Below are positions 26,873 to 37,362 of a DNA stretch of 64,000 nt, one piece after another. The DNA lies in NCBI RefSeq assembly GCF_937873765.1, contig NZ_CALMZC010000050.1:1-64000 (forward strand), given 5' to 3'. Made by a program: the position numbers and the translations under genes. The notes under the pieces are model-generated. The model ran no database searches. It had not been told where the DNA came from and saw only the letters and a list, made by a program, of their open reading frames with translations. The stretch comes from an uncultured Thiothrix sp. (lineage in GTDB: Bacteria > Pseudomonadota > Gammaproteobacteria > Thiotrichales > Thiotrichaceae). Each line of letters begins with the position of its first letter. Positions within the stretch are counted from its first letter, which is position 1.

Positions 26873-29800
26873 GTGCGCCTAAGTAAAATTCGTATAGCCG
26901 GATTCAAAAGCTTTGTTGATCCTGTCACTCTCAATCTACCCAGCAATCTAGTAGGGATTTTGGGGCCAAACGGCTGTGGCAAATCGAATACGATTGATGC
27001 GGTACGTTGGGTGATGGGTGAAAGCTCAGCAAAAAACTTACGGGGTCAATTGATGGATGATGTCATTTTCAATGGATCATCGGCGCGCAAACCCGTGGGC
27101 TTAGCTTCAGTTGAATTAGTCTTTGATAATAGCGCGGGTAGTCTCCTTGGTTCTTATGCTCATTACGCCGAAATTGCCATCAAACGCCAAGTCAGTAGGG
27201 ATGGTGGCTCTAAATTTTTCTTAAATGGTACGCGCTGTCGGCGGCGGGATATTACTGATATTTTTCTTGGCACGGGTTTAGGTGCACGCAGCTATGCGAT
27301 TATTGAACAAGGGATGATTTCGCGCTTGATCGAGGCAAAACCCGAAGAACTACGGATTACCTTAGAGGAAGCGGCAGGCATTTCACGCTATAAAGAACGA
27401 CGGCGGGAAACTGAAACACGCATTCAACACACCCGCGAAAACCTCGAACGCTTAACAGATGTCCGCGAAGAGCTAGAAAAACAACTACAAAAACTCGATA
27501 AACAAGCCAAAACTGCTGAACGCTTTCGCGAGCTACGCTTAGAACAACAGCATTTAGCAGCTTTACATATCGCAGCACAATTACAGATTCTGCAACACGC
27601 TGCTCAGCAACTGATTAACGACCTAAATCTAAGCTCTAATCAGCAGCAGGCTGAACTAGCCCGAATTCAAAACCTCGCTGAACTTATTGCAAAACTGCGC
27701 CTACAATTCTCCCAAGTCGCTGAAAACTTAAGCTGTGCCCAAGAGCATTATTATGCAGTCGGTGCAGAAATCAGCCGCCTTGAGCAAAGTATCCGTCATC
27801 AACAAGCAAACACACAAAACCAGCAGGAAAACTTACAACGCTTAGAACAAACGCTAGCAGAAACTTTAGCACACCAGCAAGCTGATCAAAGCCAGTTACA
27901 GGTCGGTCAAACTCAACTGGCAGACTTATTGCCACGCGCTACGGCTATAGAGGAGCAATTGACAATGGTGGAAACATCTTTGCAGGAGGCTGAGCAAAAT
28001 GCCCTAACCTTAAACACTCAATGGCAAGCATTACAAACGCAGTTAGCACAGCCTACTCACCAAATACACAGTGAAACGGCGCGGATTGAGCAATTAGAAC
28101 GCCAAGTTCAACAAGCCCAACAACGCTTTATTCGCCTCCAAACCGAACTCGACCAGCTTAAACAGCAAACATTCTCCACTTCAATCCAAGGCTTGGAGCT
28201 TGAACTAGCCACTGCTTTAGACACTCACATACTCAAGCAAGCCGAAACCCAAAATCTGAATGAGCAAATTCAAAACCAGCGACAACAACAGCATACTCTT
28301 AATCAGCGGCTCGCCCAAGAACGTATCCAACTACAAACACTGCAAGGACAACTGTCTGCTCTGGACACCTTACAGCAGGCTGCTTTAAAACAAGATGACC
28401 AAGCTTATCAGCGTTGGCTACACCAGCATCAACTTGATAAGCAAACTACCTTAGCCATTGAATTGAAAGTTGAAACCGGCTGGGAACAAGCGGTTGAAGC
28501 CGTGTTAGCTCACATGTTAAAAGCACTATGTATTGAGGATTTAACAGATCTTGATTTAGACAAGCTTCCAAGCACAAGTTTAAGCTTACTCGAAACGGTA
28601 AGCTCAACCCTTGAGCTACAAACAGCAAGCTTAGCGAGTAAAATTCTTAGCCCCACTAGTGCCCATTATTTAGTACAAGGTGCTCTCTGTAGCCCAGATT
28701 TAGCCAATGCATTAGCGCAGCGGCAGCAACTGGCCACGCACGAATTTTATGTCACTCCAACAGGGATTTGTGTAGGAAAAAATTGGCTGACCAGCCCCAG
28801 CCAGCCAGTAACTGGCAGTATTCTGGAGCGCCAGCAAGCGCTTCGCTCCTTAAATGAGCAGTTTAATCAAGTCACTGACGCCTTAGAGCAGACTGAAAAT
28901 GAGCAACGAGTATTACGCACCCGAATCCAAACCTTAGAGCAAGTTCAGCACCAAGCGCAAACTGAGCAGAACCAATTACAACGCCAAGCATTAGACTTAA
29001 ACCATCGTCTGCAACAACTCAAACAACAACAAAGGCAGCAACAGCAACGCACTGAACAACTCCGTTTTGAGCTACAAGAACTAGCCGAACAACGGGCACA
29101 ACAGAAACTAGAGCTAGCCAGTGCCCAAGAGCGTTTGGCGGAGGCGGAAGCTTTAAGCACAGAGCTAAAAGCTGAACAAACTGATCTAGCTCTGCTGAAA
29201 GAGCAAGAGCAACGCAAACTCCAAGACTTACGCAGCCAACTACGCCACTTACAGGATCAGCAACAGCAGCTAGCTCTAAATGTGCAGAACTGCCAAAACC
29301 AAATTCAATATAGCCAGCAACAACTTGAGCGTGGGCAAACACGTCTAGACTTACTCACTGAACAACGCCGACAACTCTTAGCTGAGTTAGCGCAACAAAC
29401 AGAACCATTGGCAGATTTGGAAGTAGCTTTAGAACTTGCTAAAGCGCAGCGCCTAACTCATGAACAAGCTTTACATACGGCACGTCAGCAAACATACACC
29501 ATTGAACAGCAAATTCGCACTCAAGAGCAATTACGCTTACAGCATGAACATCAACTAGAGAATGTTCGTACACAACTCGAACAACTTAAACTCGCATGGC
29601 AAACCAATCAAGTGCAACACCAGCATTTACACGAGCAATTAGCACCCAGTGGTTTTGAACTAAACAAACTTATTGCAGAGCTTGCCCACCAAGATAGCAC
29701 AGCGATCAGTGAACGCTTAAGTACCATTACGAGCAGGATTGAACGGCTAGGAGCGATTAATCTGGCCGCGATTGAGGAATATCGTGAGCAACATGAACGA

Positions 29801-30361
29801 AAAACCTACTTGGATCAACAGAATGATGACTTAGTATTGGCACTTGAAACCTTAGAAACGGCCATGCATAAACTTGATCGTGAAACTCGTGCCCGTTTCA
29901 AGGAGACTTTCGATTTAGTCAATCAGCGCTTACAGGAAATGTTCCCGCGTTTATTTGGCGGCGGTGAGTGTTATTTAGTGATGACTGAAACCGAGGTACT
30001 CACCACCGGTATTAGTATAATGGCGCGCCCGCCGGGAAAGCGCTTATCCAGCATTCATTTAATGTCGGGTGGTGAAAAAGCCTTAACAGCGGTGGCTTTA
30101 GTGTTTGCGATTTTTGCATTAAACCCAGCGCCTTTTTGCATGTTAGATGAAGTTGATGCACCTTTAGATGAAGCGAATGTGGGACGCTTCTGTGAGCTGG
30201 TCAAGCAGATGTCGGAGCGAGTACAATTTATCTTCATCACGCATAATAAAACCACCATGGAACTTGCTGAAAACCTTATCGGTGTTACCATGCGGGAGGC
30301 TGGCGTATCACGTTTAGTGGCTGTTGATATGGCGCAAGCACTGCAATTGGCTAATGAGTAG
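26873..30361 (+). CDS. smc: chromosome segregation ATPase SMC
   Basis: 1162 residues, normal SMC length, from a GTG start. The N-terminal ATPase half has Walker A G-P-N-G-C-G-K-S-N near residue 32. Two long coiled-coil arms (about 165-480 and 660-980), extremely rich in Gln, flank a hinge (about 510-640). The C-terminal half has the ABC signature L-M-S-G-G-E-K-A and Walker B F-C-M-L-D-E-V-D-A-P. SMC organises and helps separate daughter chromosomes, usually with ScpA and ScpB. zipA follows after 51 bases, the usual gammaproteobacterial order among species that keep SMC rather than MukB. Confidence 0.96.
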   Translation: MRLSKIRIAGFKSFVDPVTLNLPSNLVGILGPNGCGKSNTIDAVRWVMGESSAKNLRGQLMDDVIFNGSSARKPVGLASVELVFDNSAGSLLGSYAHYAEIAIKRQVSRDGGSKFFLNGTRCRRRDITDIFLGTGLGARSYAIIEQGMISRLIEAKPEELRITLEEAAGISRYKERRRETETRIQHTRENLERLTDVREELEKQLQKLDKQAKTAERFRELRLEQQHLAALHIAAQLQILQHAAQQLINDLNLSSNQQQAELARIQNLAELIAKLRLQFSQVAENLSCAQEHYYAVGAEISRLEQSIRHQQANTQNQQENLQRLEQTLAETLAHQQADQSQLQVGQTQLADLLPRATAIEEQLTMVETSLQEAEQNALTLNTQWQALQTQLAQPTHQIHSETARIEQLERQVQQAQQRFIRLQTELDQLKQQTFSTSIQGLELELATALDTHILKQAETQNLNEQIQNQRQQQHTLNQRLAQERIQLQTLQGQLSALDTLQQAALKQDDQAYQRWLHQHQLDKQTTLAIELKVETGWEQAVEAVLAHMLKALCIEDLTDLDLDKLPSTSLSLLETVSSTLELQTASLASKILSPTSAHYLVQGALCSPDLANALAQRQQLATHEFYVTPTGICVGKNWLTSPSQPVTGSILERQQALRSLNEQFNQVTDALEQTENEQRVLRTRIQTLEQVQHQAQTEQNQLQRQALDLNHRLQQLKQQQRQQQQRTEQLRFELQELAEQRAQQKLELASAQERLAEAEALSTELKAEQTDLALLKEQEQRKLQDLRSQLRHLQDQQQQLALNVQNCQNQIQYSQQQLERGQTRLDLLTEQRRQLLAELAQQTEPLADLEVALELAKAQRLTHEQALHTARQQTYTIEQQIRTQEQLRLQHEHQLENVRTQLEQLKLAWQTNQVQHQHLHEQLAPSGFELNKLIAELAHQDSTAISERLSTITSRIERLGAINLAAIEEYREQHERKTYLDQQNDDLVLALETLETAMHKLDRETRARFKETFDLVNQRLQEMFPRLFGGGECYLVMTETEVLTTGISIMARPPGKRLSSIHLMSGGEKALTAVALVFAIFALNPAPFCMLDEVDAPLDEANVGRFCELVKQMSERVQFIFITHNKTTMELAENLIGVTMREAGVSRLVAVDMAQALQLANE

Positions 30362-30412
30362 AGCAAACCTCAAAACTTTCAGGGATCGAAAGCGCATTAG
30401 AAGGATGATACT

Positions 30413-31120
30413 GTGGAAATACTAAGCCTGATTATTATGATCATAGGGCTACTAGCCTTAGTTTTTATCTACTGGGCTAGCCGACGCTCACGTCAAGATC
30501 TACCCAAACATACGGGTAAGCTGCCGCCTATGACGCACCTTACTGCTGAAAATGGTAGCGAAATGTCCTCAGTTATTGCGGATTTTCCCGCACGTGATGG
30601 CAAACTACCCAATGAAAATGCACCCGATATGGCTGATGTCATGCGAAGCAGTCATAAGCCCCTGATTACGAATTCTAGCAATCCTCATTCAGAGCATCTG
30701 CCTACCAGCCATGAAGCAGTTAGTGATTTACCACCACAATTAATTATGTTTATCGCTGCTGAGCAAGAGGACTTTGAAGGTGGTGCAGTATTGAATGCTT
30801 TAGATAATGCTGGCTTACAATTTGGTGAAAAAGAGGTCTATCACCGAATGATTCTTACCAAATCGGGCGAACAAAGTCTTTTTTATGTAGCTAATGGGGT
30901 TAAACCTTGGACTTTAATCCCTGAACAAATCGCGGAAGAAACCACACCCGGCTTATCCCTCATCTTAAATCTGCCAAGTCCAATTGATAATCACGAAGCT
31001 ATTCACGATTTTGTTAAAACAGCCGAACGCTTAAATTATGAATTAGGTGGTGTGATTAAAAATCAAAACCAAGAAGTGATTAGTGAAGAAGAATTACGCG
31101 CTTATTTTGCTATGGTTTAG
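30413..31120 (+). CDS. zipA: cell division protein ZipA
   Basis: 235 residues from a GTG preceded by AAGGA. One N-terminal membrane helix (about 3-23) is followed by a polar linker (about 25-105) and a C-terminal FtsZ-binding ZipA domain (about 105-230, with L-I-M-F-I-A-A, G-A-V-L-N-A-L-D-N-A-G-L and Y-H-R-M). ZipA tethers FtsZ to the inner membrane during division. The linker is short compared with E. coli. In many relatives ligA follows zipA; here a stem-loop and a convergent gene follow instead. Confidence 0.93.
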   Translation: MEILSLIIMIIGLLALVFIYWASRRSRQDLPKHTGKLPPMTHLTAENGSEMSSVIADFPARDGKLPNENAPDMADVMRSSHKPLITNSSNPHSEHLPTSHEAVSDLPPQLIMFIAAEQEDFEGGAVLNALDNAGLQFGEKEVYHRMILTKSGEQSLFYVANGVKPWTLIPEQIAEETTPGLSLILNLPSPIDNHEAIHDFVKTAERLNYELGGVIKNQNQEVISEEELRAYFAMV

Positions 31121-31127
31121 AACTATT

Positions 31128-31154
31128 AGGCTGTACTTATAATCAGCACAGCCT
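31128..31154. terminator. stem-loop between convergent zipA and DUF349 gene
   Basis: AGGCTGT (31128-31134) pairs with ACAGCCT (31148-31154), followed by a short TTT. It is a modest terminator candidate usable from either strand. Confidence 0.5.
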
Positions 31155-31168
31155 TTGGCAACTCAACA

Positions 31169-33883
31169 TCAACCAGCTATTGCACGCCGCACCGCCTCAA
31201 TGCGTTTTTCCTGACTAGCCAAAGCATCTACCGACATGGCTCCCAACTGATACCAAGCCTTGAGTAATTGCAAGGCCTGCACCCGCAAGTCACCACCCTC
31301 TTTTAAACCACGCATGGATTCAGACATATGTGCCACTTGATATTGTATGCGTGCTTGGCGAAACTCCTCAGGAGTAGCTACATCCAGCAGAATCTCTAGT
31401 TGCAAGCAGAAACCTTCACCGGCTACTTGATTACTCGCTAAGTTGGCCATACTAGCGCTTGCCTGCTTGTGCAGTTTGGACTCAGTTGCTAATTGATCTA
31501 CTTCAGCTAATTTGCTTTGCCAACGTAGTTGAGTGCGTTTTAATTGCAGTGCTTTTTCAGCACGTTGGAAACGCTCTTCTAGCTTTTGCCAAACTGGCTT
31601 CGGCAAGTCACGAATCGCATTAAAGCTTTGGCGTAAACTCTCAGCCTGCTTACTCGCTTGTGCAAACGCCTCACCGTTTAAAGTTTGTAGGGCTTCTAGT
31701 TGAGTACAAATTTGCTCTTTCTGTTCAATACGCAACTCAGTTTCTGAGCGTTGTGTTTGACGACTTGCTTTTAGGCGTGCAAACAGCTCATCAATCGGTG
31801 CACGGAATTGCTTCCACAAAGCTTGCTCATCTTTAGGACGCGCGGCTACGGTAATTTTCCATTGTGCTTGTAAAGCTTTCGCTTGCACCGTCGCTGCTAC
31901 TAAATCTTCTTGCTCTAATAAGGTATTGGCTTGAGCAATGAGATTTTCCCGTAGTGCCCAATTCTGCGTGCGCTCAGCAGTTAGCTTGGCTTCCAAAGCG
32001 TCCATCGCATCATTGAAGCGCTGATTAATTTGCTTCCACTCTTTGTGCCCAACCGTACCACAAGTTTTCCAAGCTTTACGCTGATAATTTATGGCATTTT
32101 GCACAGCATGCCAATCGGCTTGTTCCCAATCGGTATCAGTATGCAAAGCCTCTAAAGCTGCACAAATTTTTTCACGACCCTGTAAATGCGCTTCACGCTG
32201 CGTCGCTTGCTCCGCAAAATATTGCTTACTTACTTCATAAGCGGCAGTCACTTTGCTATCAAAGGTTTTCCATTGCTTACGCTGCTGACCGGGGTCCATT
32301 TGGCCTAACTTCCTCCACTCTTCACGTAGCGCTTTAATTTCTTTAGCACGCGCTTGTGGATCCATCAGTTCGTCACGTTCTAAACGCTCAGCCGTTTCAA
32401 TTAAATGCTCACGCGCCTGATCTGTCCCCCAACGCCGCCAATCCTTTAGCTCTAAAAGCAAAGGAGTAGCGGCTTGCAAACGCCGTTTAATCCGTACCAC
32501 CTCACTTGCAGGTAAATCTAAATCCTCACTCAACGCATGACTCAATTTCTGATGCAGATCAATTGCCTCGCCATATTTTTCCGCCTCAAGATCGCCCTCC
32601 ATTTGCTGCAAATCGGCCTGCAAACCTTGTAGCAGTTGATCGCGTTGAGCAGCTTGCTTTTCAAGCCGTGCTGTTAAGCTACTGACAGCTTGATGAAAAC
32701 GCTGTTCTAAGCTGGTAACTACCTCACGCAAATGCAAAGGACGCTTTAATTTAGTCCACTGACTCTGTAAATCAGTGACACGCTTGGCTTGCAGAAACTT
32801 ATCGCTAGCCCGTAAAGTTTCCGCTTGGTGGCAGCACTCTTGTAAAGCAGCTAAAGCCTGTAAATCACTCGCGACCGCATCCCGTGCATCCGTTAAAGCC
32901 ATGAACTGCGCTACCCAACGCTGATCTAAGCTAGCTTGTAAGTTTTCCGGTAAACGTGTTGCTTGCACCCAACGCTCTTGAAGTTGCAATAAGTCTTGGT
33001 CAATTGTATCTAGGGTTAATCGTTCAGGATGTTGCTGAATCGTGTTATGCAAGACAGCAGCTTCTTGCAAACATTGTTCAAAGCTGGCTTGCAAAGGTGC
33101 TTGGGCTGCTTGTTCAGTCTCATAAACTTGTAAGCGCGTCTTGAAATCCTGCTCAGCCGCCACAAAGCGTTGTTTTATGCGGCTAGGCACCATGCCTAAA
33201 TCCGCTTGCTGTTTCCAAGCTTGAGCTAATACCCGTTGACGTGTTTTATCCTGCGCCCACTGCCCTGCTTTCCCCAAGGCTTCCATATCGACACAGAGTT
33301 TTTCTAAGCTGGCTTGACGCTGTTGGAGCTGTTGAGCCTGTTCTAAACGCTCTTTGAGCAATTGGCGCAAACGCTTGTTATTCTTGCCTTGAGTACGTTC
33401 AAGTTGCTGTAAAGTCGCTAAATCAGTGATTTGGCTAGCTGCTTGGAACTGGATATCTTTGGAAGCTTCCTGCTCAGCAATCGCTAATAACAAGGTTTGA
33501 TCACGAATTTCCGCGACTGCTAATTTCCGCAAACTCACATCCCGCTTCGGATTTTGCGCTAAAGCACTGATTAAGTCTGGATACGGCTTAAACCAAGTAA
33601 ACACCTCGACCAAGGCGGCATCTTGGCGTGTATCCCCTTGGATCAAATCAGCAACCCGAGCTTGTGCAGCACTACTCACCATAGCATCATTAGCTTTGCC
33701 TAATTTAATCAACAAGGGTAAATGGGTGAGGCGCTCAATTGCAGCCACGCGCACGCTTTGGTCAGGATCGCTTTCTGCTAAACTCGTTAACTCACTGCTT
33801 TCGGGAGCTAAACTCGCTAGCGCTTGTAAGCGGACTTTGGCATCTTTATGTTGCCATTTGGGTTTAAATAAGCTTCCAAGCAT
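31169..33883 (-). CDS. large DUF349-repeat coiled-coil protein
   Basis: 904 residues from the ATG at 33883 (M-L-G-S-L-F-K-P-K-W); an upstream in-frame start at 33919 adds 12 residues that do not look like the family. An N-terminal HEAT-like part (about 15-190, with D-P-D-Q-S-V-R-V-A-A-I) is followed by many helical DUF349 repeats. Each is built around a W-K-x-(L/C/I)-G or W-K pattern (for example L-R-E-E-W-R-K-L-G-Q-M). The composition is rich in Gln, Ala and Glu with no membrane segment, so it is cytoplasmic. DUF349 proteins have no settled function. Alone on the minus strand, 85 bases downstream of metG. Confidence 0.85.
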   Translation of the reverse strand: MLGSLFKPKWQHKDAKVRLQALASLAPESSELTSLAESDPDQSVRVAAIERLTHLPLLIKLGKANDAMVSSAAQARVADLIQGDTRQDAALVEVFTWFKPYPDLISALAQNPKRDVSLRKLAVAEIRDQTLLLAIAEQEASKDIQFQAASQITDLATLQQLERTQGKNNKRLRQLLKERLEQAQQLQQRQASLEKLCVDMEALGKAGQWAQDKTRQRVLAQAWKQQADLGMVPSRIKQRFVAAEQDFKTRLQVYETEQAAQAPLQASFEQCLQEAAVLHNTIQQHPERLTLDTIDQDLLQLQERWVQATRLPENLQASLDQRWVAQFMALTDARDAVASDLQALAALQECCHQAETLRASDKFLQAKRVTDLQSQWTKLKRPLHLREVVTSLEQRFHQAVSSLTARLEKQAAQRDQLLQGLQADLQQMEGDLEAEKYGEAIDLHQKLSHALSEDLDLPASEVVRIKRRLQAATPLLLELKDWRRWGTDQAREHLIETAERLERDELMDPQARAKEIKALREEWRKLGQMDPGQQRKQWKTFDSKVTAAYEVSKQYFAEQATQREAHLQGREKICAALEALHTDTDWEQADWHAVQNAINYQRKAWKTCGTVGHKEWKQINQRFNDAMDALEAKLTAERTQNWALRENLIAQANTLLEQEDLVAATVQAKALQAQWKITVAARPKDEQALWKQFRAPIDELFARLKASRQTQRSETELRIEQKEQICTQLEALQTLNGEAFAQASKQAESLRQSFNAIRDLPKPVWQKLEERFQRAEKALQLKRTQLRWQSKLAEVDQLATESKLHKQASASMANLASNQVAGEGFCLQLEILLDVATPEEFRQARIQYQVAHMSESMRGLKEGGDLRVQALQLLKAWYQLGAMSVDALASQEKRIEAVRRAIAG

Positions 33884-33968
33884 GATAATTCTCAATTTTT
33901 TGTAGTAGATGCTTCTCAACCCACAGTTGAGAAGAGGTCAAATAGAGTTCAAGCGCAGTATAAATGAA

Positions 33969-36017
33969 TTATTTTACGCGCATACCGGGTTCAGCACCGC
34001 TATCGGGAGTGAGTACGAAAATATCTTTTCCACCAGGGCCTGCGGCTAACACCATACCTTCGGAGATACCAAAGCGCATTTTACGCGGCGCTAAATTCGC
34101 AACCATCACGGTTAAACGCCCTTCTAAATCGGCGAGTTGGTAGGCTGACTTAATGCCTGCAAAGACATTACGGGTCTCACCGCCCAAATCGAGGGTCAGT
34201 TGCACGAGCTTATCTGCCTCATCAACTGCAGCGGCTTTCACAATTTTCGCGACCCGAAAATCCAATTTAGCGAAATCCTCGTATTGAATTTCAGGGCTAA
34301 TAGGATCGGTACTTAAATGTGTTTTTGCTGACTCCAAAGTAGTTGGGATTGGTGCAGTCGCTTGTTCTAAAGCTTGTTGGTTATCGGCAATCATCGCATC
34401 CACCGCAGTGCGCTCAATGCGCGTCATTAAGGCTTTGAAGGGGTTAATTTGGCTAGCGACTAACGGCATTGATACGCTAGCCCAAGTCAATTCACCCGCA
34501 TTTAAGAAGGTTTCTGCATCAGCCGCCAATTGCGGCACAACGGGTTTTAAATAAGTGACAATCGCACGGAATAAGTTAATACCTTGTGTGCAAACGGCTT
34601 GCACCTCAGCCGCACGCGTTTCGTCCTTCGCTAAAACCCAAGGTTTATGCTCATCTACATACTGATTGGCTTTATCCGCAAGCTGCATAATTTCGCGAAT
34701 TGCCTGACTATAACGAAGGCTTTCAAAGGATTCTGCAATACTTTCACTAGCAGACACAAATTCTGCATATAAAGTCTGATCAGGTAATTCAGCGGCTAAT
34801 TGATTGTCAAAGCGTTTAGTAATAAAGCCTGCACAGCGTGAAGCAATATTCACAACTTTGCCGACTAAATCACTATTCACGCGCTGAATAAAATCATCCA
34901 AACTTAAATCAATATCATCCACGCCATTACTCAGCTTGCTAGCAAAATAATAACGCAGACAATCTGGATTTAAATGCCGTAAATAACTCTCGGCTTGAAT
35001 AAAAGTACCGCGCGATTTTGACATTTTCGCGCCGTTTACCGTCAAAAAGCCGTGACAGTGCACCGCAGTAGGGCTACGGAAACCGCCACTTTTTAGCAAA
35101 GCAGGCCAGAATAAGGTATGGAAATACGCAATATCTTTACCAATGAAATGATGCACCTCTGCGCTAGAGTCAGGCTTCCAGAACTCGTTAAAATCTAAGC
35201 CGATGTGATCACAGAGATTTTTGAAGCTGGCTAAATAGCCAATCGGCGCATCCAGCCAGACATAGAAATACTTGTCGGCTGTATCCGGAATCTTGAATCC
35301 CCAATAAGGCGCATCGCGGGAAACATCCCAATCGCTCAAGCCTTGATCCGACTCGAACCATTCCATTTGTTTATTAGCGATTTCTTTTTGTACTGCACTG
35401 CTTTGTAAAAATTCGCGCAAAAAGCTTTCAAAATTGCCCAGCTTAAAGAAATAGTGTTCGGTTTCCTTCTCAACTGGCTTTGTGCCAGAAATTGCTGAGA
35501 CGGGATTTTTTAAATCGGTGGGTGAATAGGTTGCACCACAGACTTCGCAATTATCGCCGTATTGATCCGGTGTACCACACCGTGGGCACTCGCCTTTGAT
35601 AAAGCGATCAGGCAAGAACATTTGTGCTTGCTGATCATAAGCTTGGCGGATTGTACGCTTTTCAATATCCCCATTCTTGCAAGCAGCCTTATAAATGAAT
35701 TCGGCAAAATAGCGATTTTCTTCGGAATGCGTCGTATAGAAATTATCGTAGCTGATCTTAAATCCCGCGAAATCGCGGGTGTGCTCTTGATAGACACGAT
35801 CAATCAACGCTTGAGGCGTAATGCCATCTTTTTGCGCTTTCAACATGATGGGTGTGCCATGAGCATCATCGGCGCACACGTAATAGCATTCATGACCGCG
35901 TAAGCGCTGAAAACGCACCCAAATATCGGTCTGAATATGCTCAACCATGTGCCCAAGATGAATGCTACCGTTGGCATAAGGTAAAGCTGAAGTGACCAGT
36001 ATTTTTCTTGGCTGCAT
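33969..36017 (-). CDS. metG: methionyl-tRNA synthetase
   Basis: 682 residues, the long form. The HIGH-type H-L-G-H motif is near residue 20, and zinc-binding Cys pairs (C-P-R-C ... C-E-V-C) are near 143-160. The K-M-S-K-S motif ([11 protein letters not shown]) is near 333. An anticodon-binding helical domain and a C-terminal EMAP/OB-fold tRNA-binding domain (about 580-682, beginning [14 protein letters not shown]) follow. It charges tRNA-Met. The 259 bases upstream of it to the next plus-strand gene show no riboswitch or terminator that I can identify. Confidence 0.97.
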   Translation of the reverse strand: MQPRKILVTSALPYANGSIHLGHMVEHIQTDIWVRFQRLRGHECYYVCADDAHGTPIMLKAQKDGITPQALIDRVYQEHTRDFAGFKISYDNFYTTHSEENRYFAEFIYKAACKNGDIEKRTIRQAYDQQAQMFLPDRFIKGECPRCGTPDQYGDNCEVCGATYSPTDLKNPVSAISGTKPVEKETEHYFFKLGNFESFLREFLQSSAVQKEIANKQMEWFESDQGLSDWDVSRDAPYWGFKIPDTADKYFYVWLDAPIGYLASFKNLCDHIGLDFNEFWKPDSSAEVHHFIGKDIAYFHTLFWPALLKSGGFRSPTAVHCHGFLTVNGAKMSKSRGTFIQAESYLRHLNPDCLRYYFASKLSNGVDDIDLSLDDFIQRVNSDLVGKVVNIASRCAGFITKRFDNQLAAELPDQTLYAEFVSASESIAESFESLRYSQAIREIMQLADKANQYVDEHKPWVLAKDETRAAEVQAVCTQGINLFRAIVTYLKPVVPQLAADAETFLNAGELTWASVSMPLVASQINPFKALMTRIERTAVDAMIADNQQALEQATAPIPTTLESAKTHLSTDPISPEIQYEDFAKLDFRVAKIVKAAAVDEADKLVQLTLDLGGETRNVFAGIKSAYQLADLEGRLTVMVANLAPRKMRFGISEGMVLAAGPGGKDIFVLTPDSGAEPGMRVK

Positions 36018-36316
36018 TGCTGAATCCGGAGTCCTGACTAAGGGCGATAAGGTAGCAGGTTGTGGGGTTTTGTGCTACTTGTGCCAAAACTTAACTGCAG
36101 TTCCAAACCCAGTTGCGCTTCTGTCCACCACTAAAATGCTAAACAGCCCTAAGCGCTGATGTGAATACTTTCAACACTTCATTTAAGCATTTAAAGTTGA
36201 TTTAATACCCGCACCAAGTAGCCTTAAGCTAAGCTAAAACTTTGAAATCAATTTAAACTAGAGAGCCTCAATATTTATGTGGAATCCCTTTCGCAACAAG
36301 CCTTTGCTACTAGAAA

Positions 36317-37258
36317 ATGACTTTGTTATTTCAGATTGAATGTTTTCGTTGGCTGCTTCGACATTTTGGTGGAGATTATTTTTATAAACAGACTCAGCTA
36401 GTACTCCCTACTAGAGAATTCTTTCCGTCTATTGTTAACTCCGATGAACTAGCTGCACAGATGACTTTTGAGCAAGTTAAGCAATTAGCTGGGCTAAAAA
36501 ATTGGCCTGTTAAGCTACAAGCTCAAACACCAGATCCTGAACTAAAAATCGCTCCTACTTTAAGTATTAAATATCCGAATAGCAGTCCTTTAGGCACTTT
36601 TTCAGTCACTGCGAATCAAGAAGCAATCATTACTTACAATCCAAAAATACTGGCTGATCCAGAGCAAATGGTAGCTACTTTCGCACATGAATTAGCTCAT
36701 TATTTGACAGCTAGTACGCAAGAACCACCGCCTGGAGGTTGGGCTAACTGGGAGTTTGCTACTGATTTATGTGCTACTTTCTTAGGGTTTGGAATCTTTC
36801 AGGCCAATGCCGCTTTCAAATTAAAACAATACAGCACTATTGATGCCTCAGGCTGGCAAACCTCTAGTGGTGGCTATTTAAGTCAGGCAGAACATAGCTA
36901 TGCTCTAGCGCTTTTCTTAAAACTCAAAGCTATACCCTTGGAAAATGCTTTATCTCACTGCTCGACAAATGTTAAAGGCTTTCTTAAACAAGCTTTCAAA
37001 GAGTTAGAAAAGAACCATGCGCTCATTGATGAACTAAAACAAGTGAAATACGAAGGGCTAAAACTCATTATGCAAAACAACAAAACAGCTAAAACTAACT
37101 ATGACTTATCTATTAGCTTATCAACCACTTTGGTACCTGAGCAAACCATCGATCTACACGCAGAGACACTAGATGAATCGGATGCAACTTATGCCTTCAA
37201 CCCAAATAACATACCTGAATTTGGAATTACTCATTTCACACCCTATAAAACTAACTAA
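36317..37258 (+). CDS. HExxH-containing hypothetical protein, probably frameshifted at its 5' end
   Basis: 313 residues from the ATG at 36317. The motif A-H-E-L-A-H (near residue 127) followed by W-E-F-A-T-D-L (near 150) gives an HExxH...E-x3-D gluzincin-like zinc site, the same design as the gene at the left edge of the window. No signal peptide. The real N-terminus is probably at 36277: an ATG there opens 20 codons (M-W-N-P-F-R-N-K-P...) in a different frame, stopping at 36339 just where this frame begins to look conserved (E-C-F-R-W-L-L-R-H-F-G-G). Removing one T near 36325 fuses both parts. The ATG at 36317 has no ribosome site. Either a recent pseudogene or a sequencing error; substrate unknown. 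Confidence 0.55.
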   Translation: MTLLFQIECFRWLLRHFGGDYFYKQTQLVLPTREFFPSIVNSDELAAQMTFEQVKQLAGLKNWPVKLQAQTPDPELKIAPTLSIKYPNSSPLGTFSVTANQEAIITYNPKILADPEQMVATFAHELAHYLTASTQEPPPGGWANWEFATDLCATFLGFGIFQANAAFKLKQYSTIDASGWQTSSGGYLSQAEHSYALALFLKLKAIPLENALSHCSTNVKGFLKQAFKELEKNHALIDELKQVKYEGLKLIMQNNKTAKTNYDLSISLSTTLVPEQTIDLHAETLDESDATYAFNPNNIPEFGITHFTPYKTN

Positions 37259-37362
37259 ATTTTCAGAATAGCTAAGCACTTACAGATAACTTGAGCCAAG
37301 CTCGCTTTTATTGCACCATGCCCAACTCAAAAAGCACAGATCGACCAGCCAAGGAGTCCCCT

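Noticed and set aside
28945..29342. Cys/Ser- and Val-rich frames antisense to smc
   Set aside because: Shadows of the Gln-rich coiled-coil coding strand.
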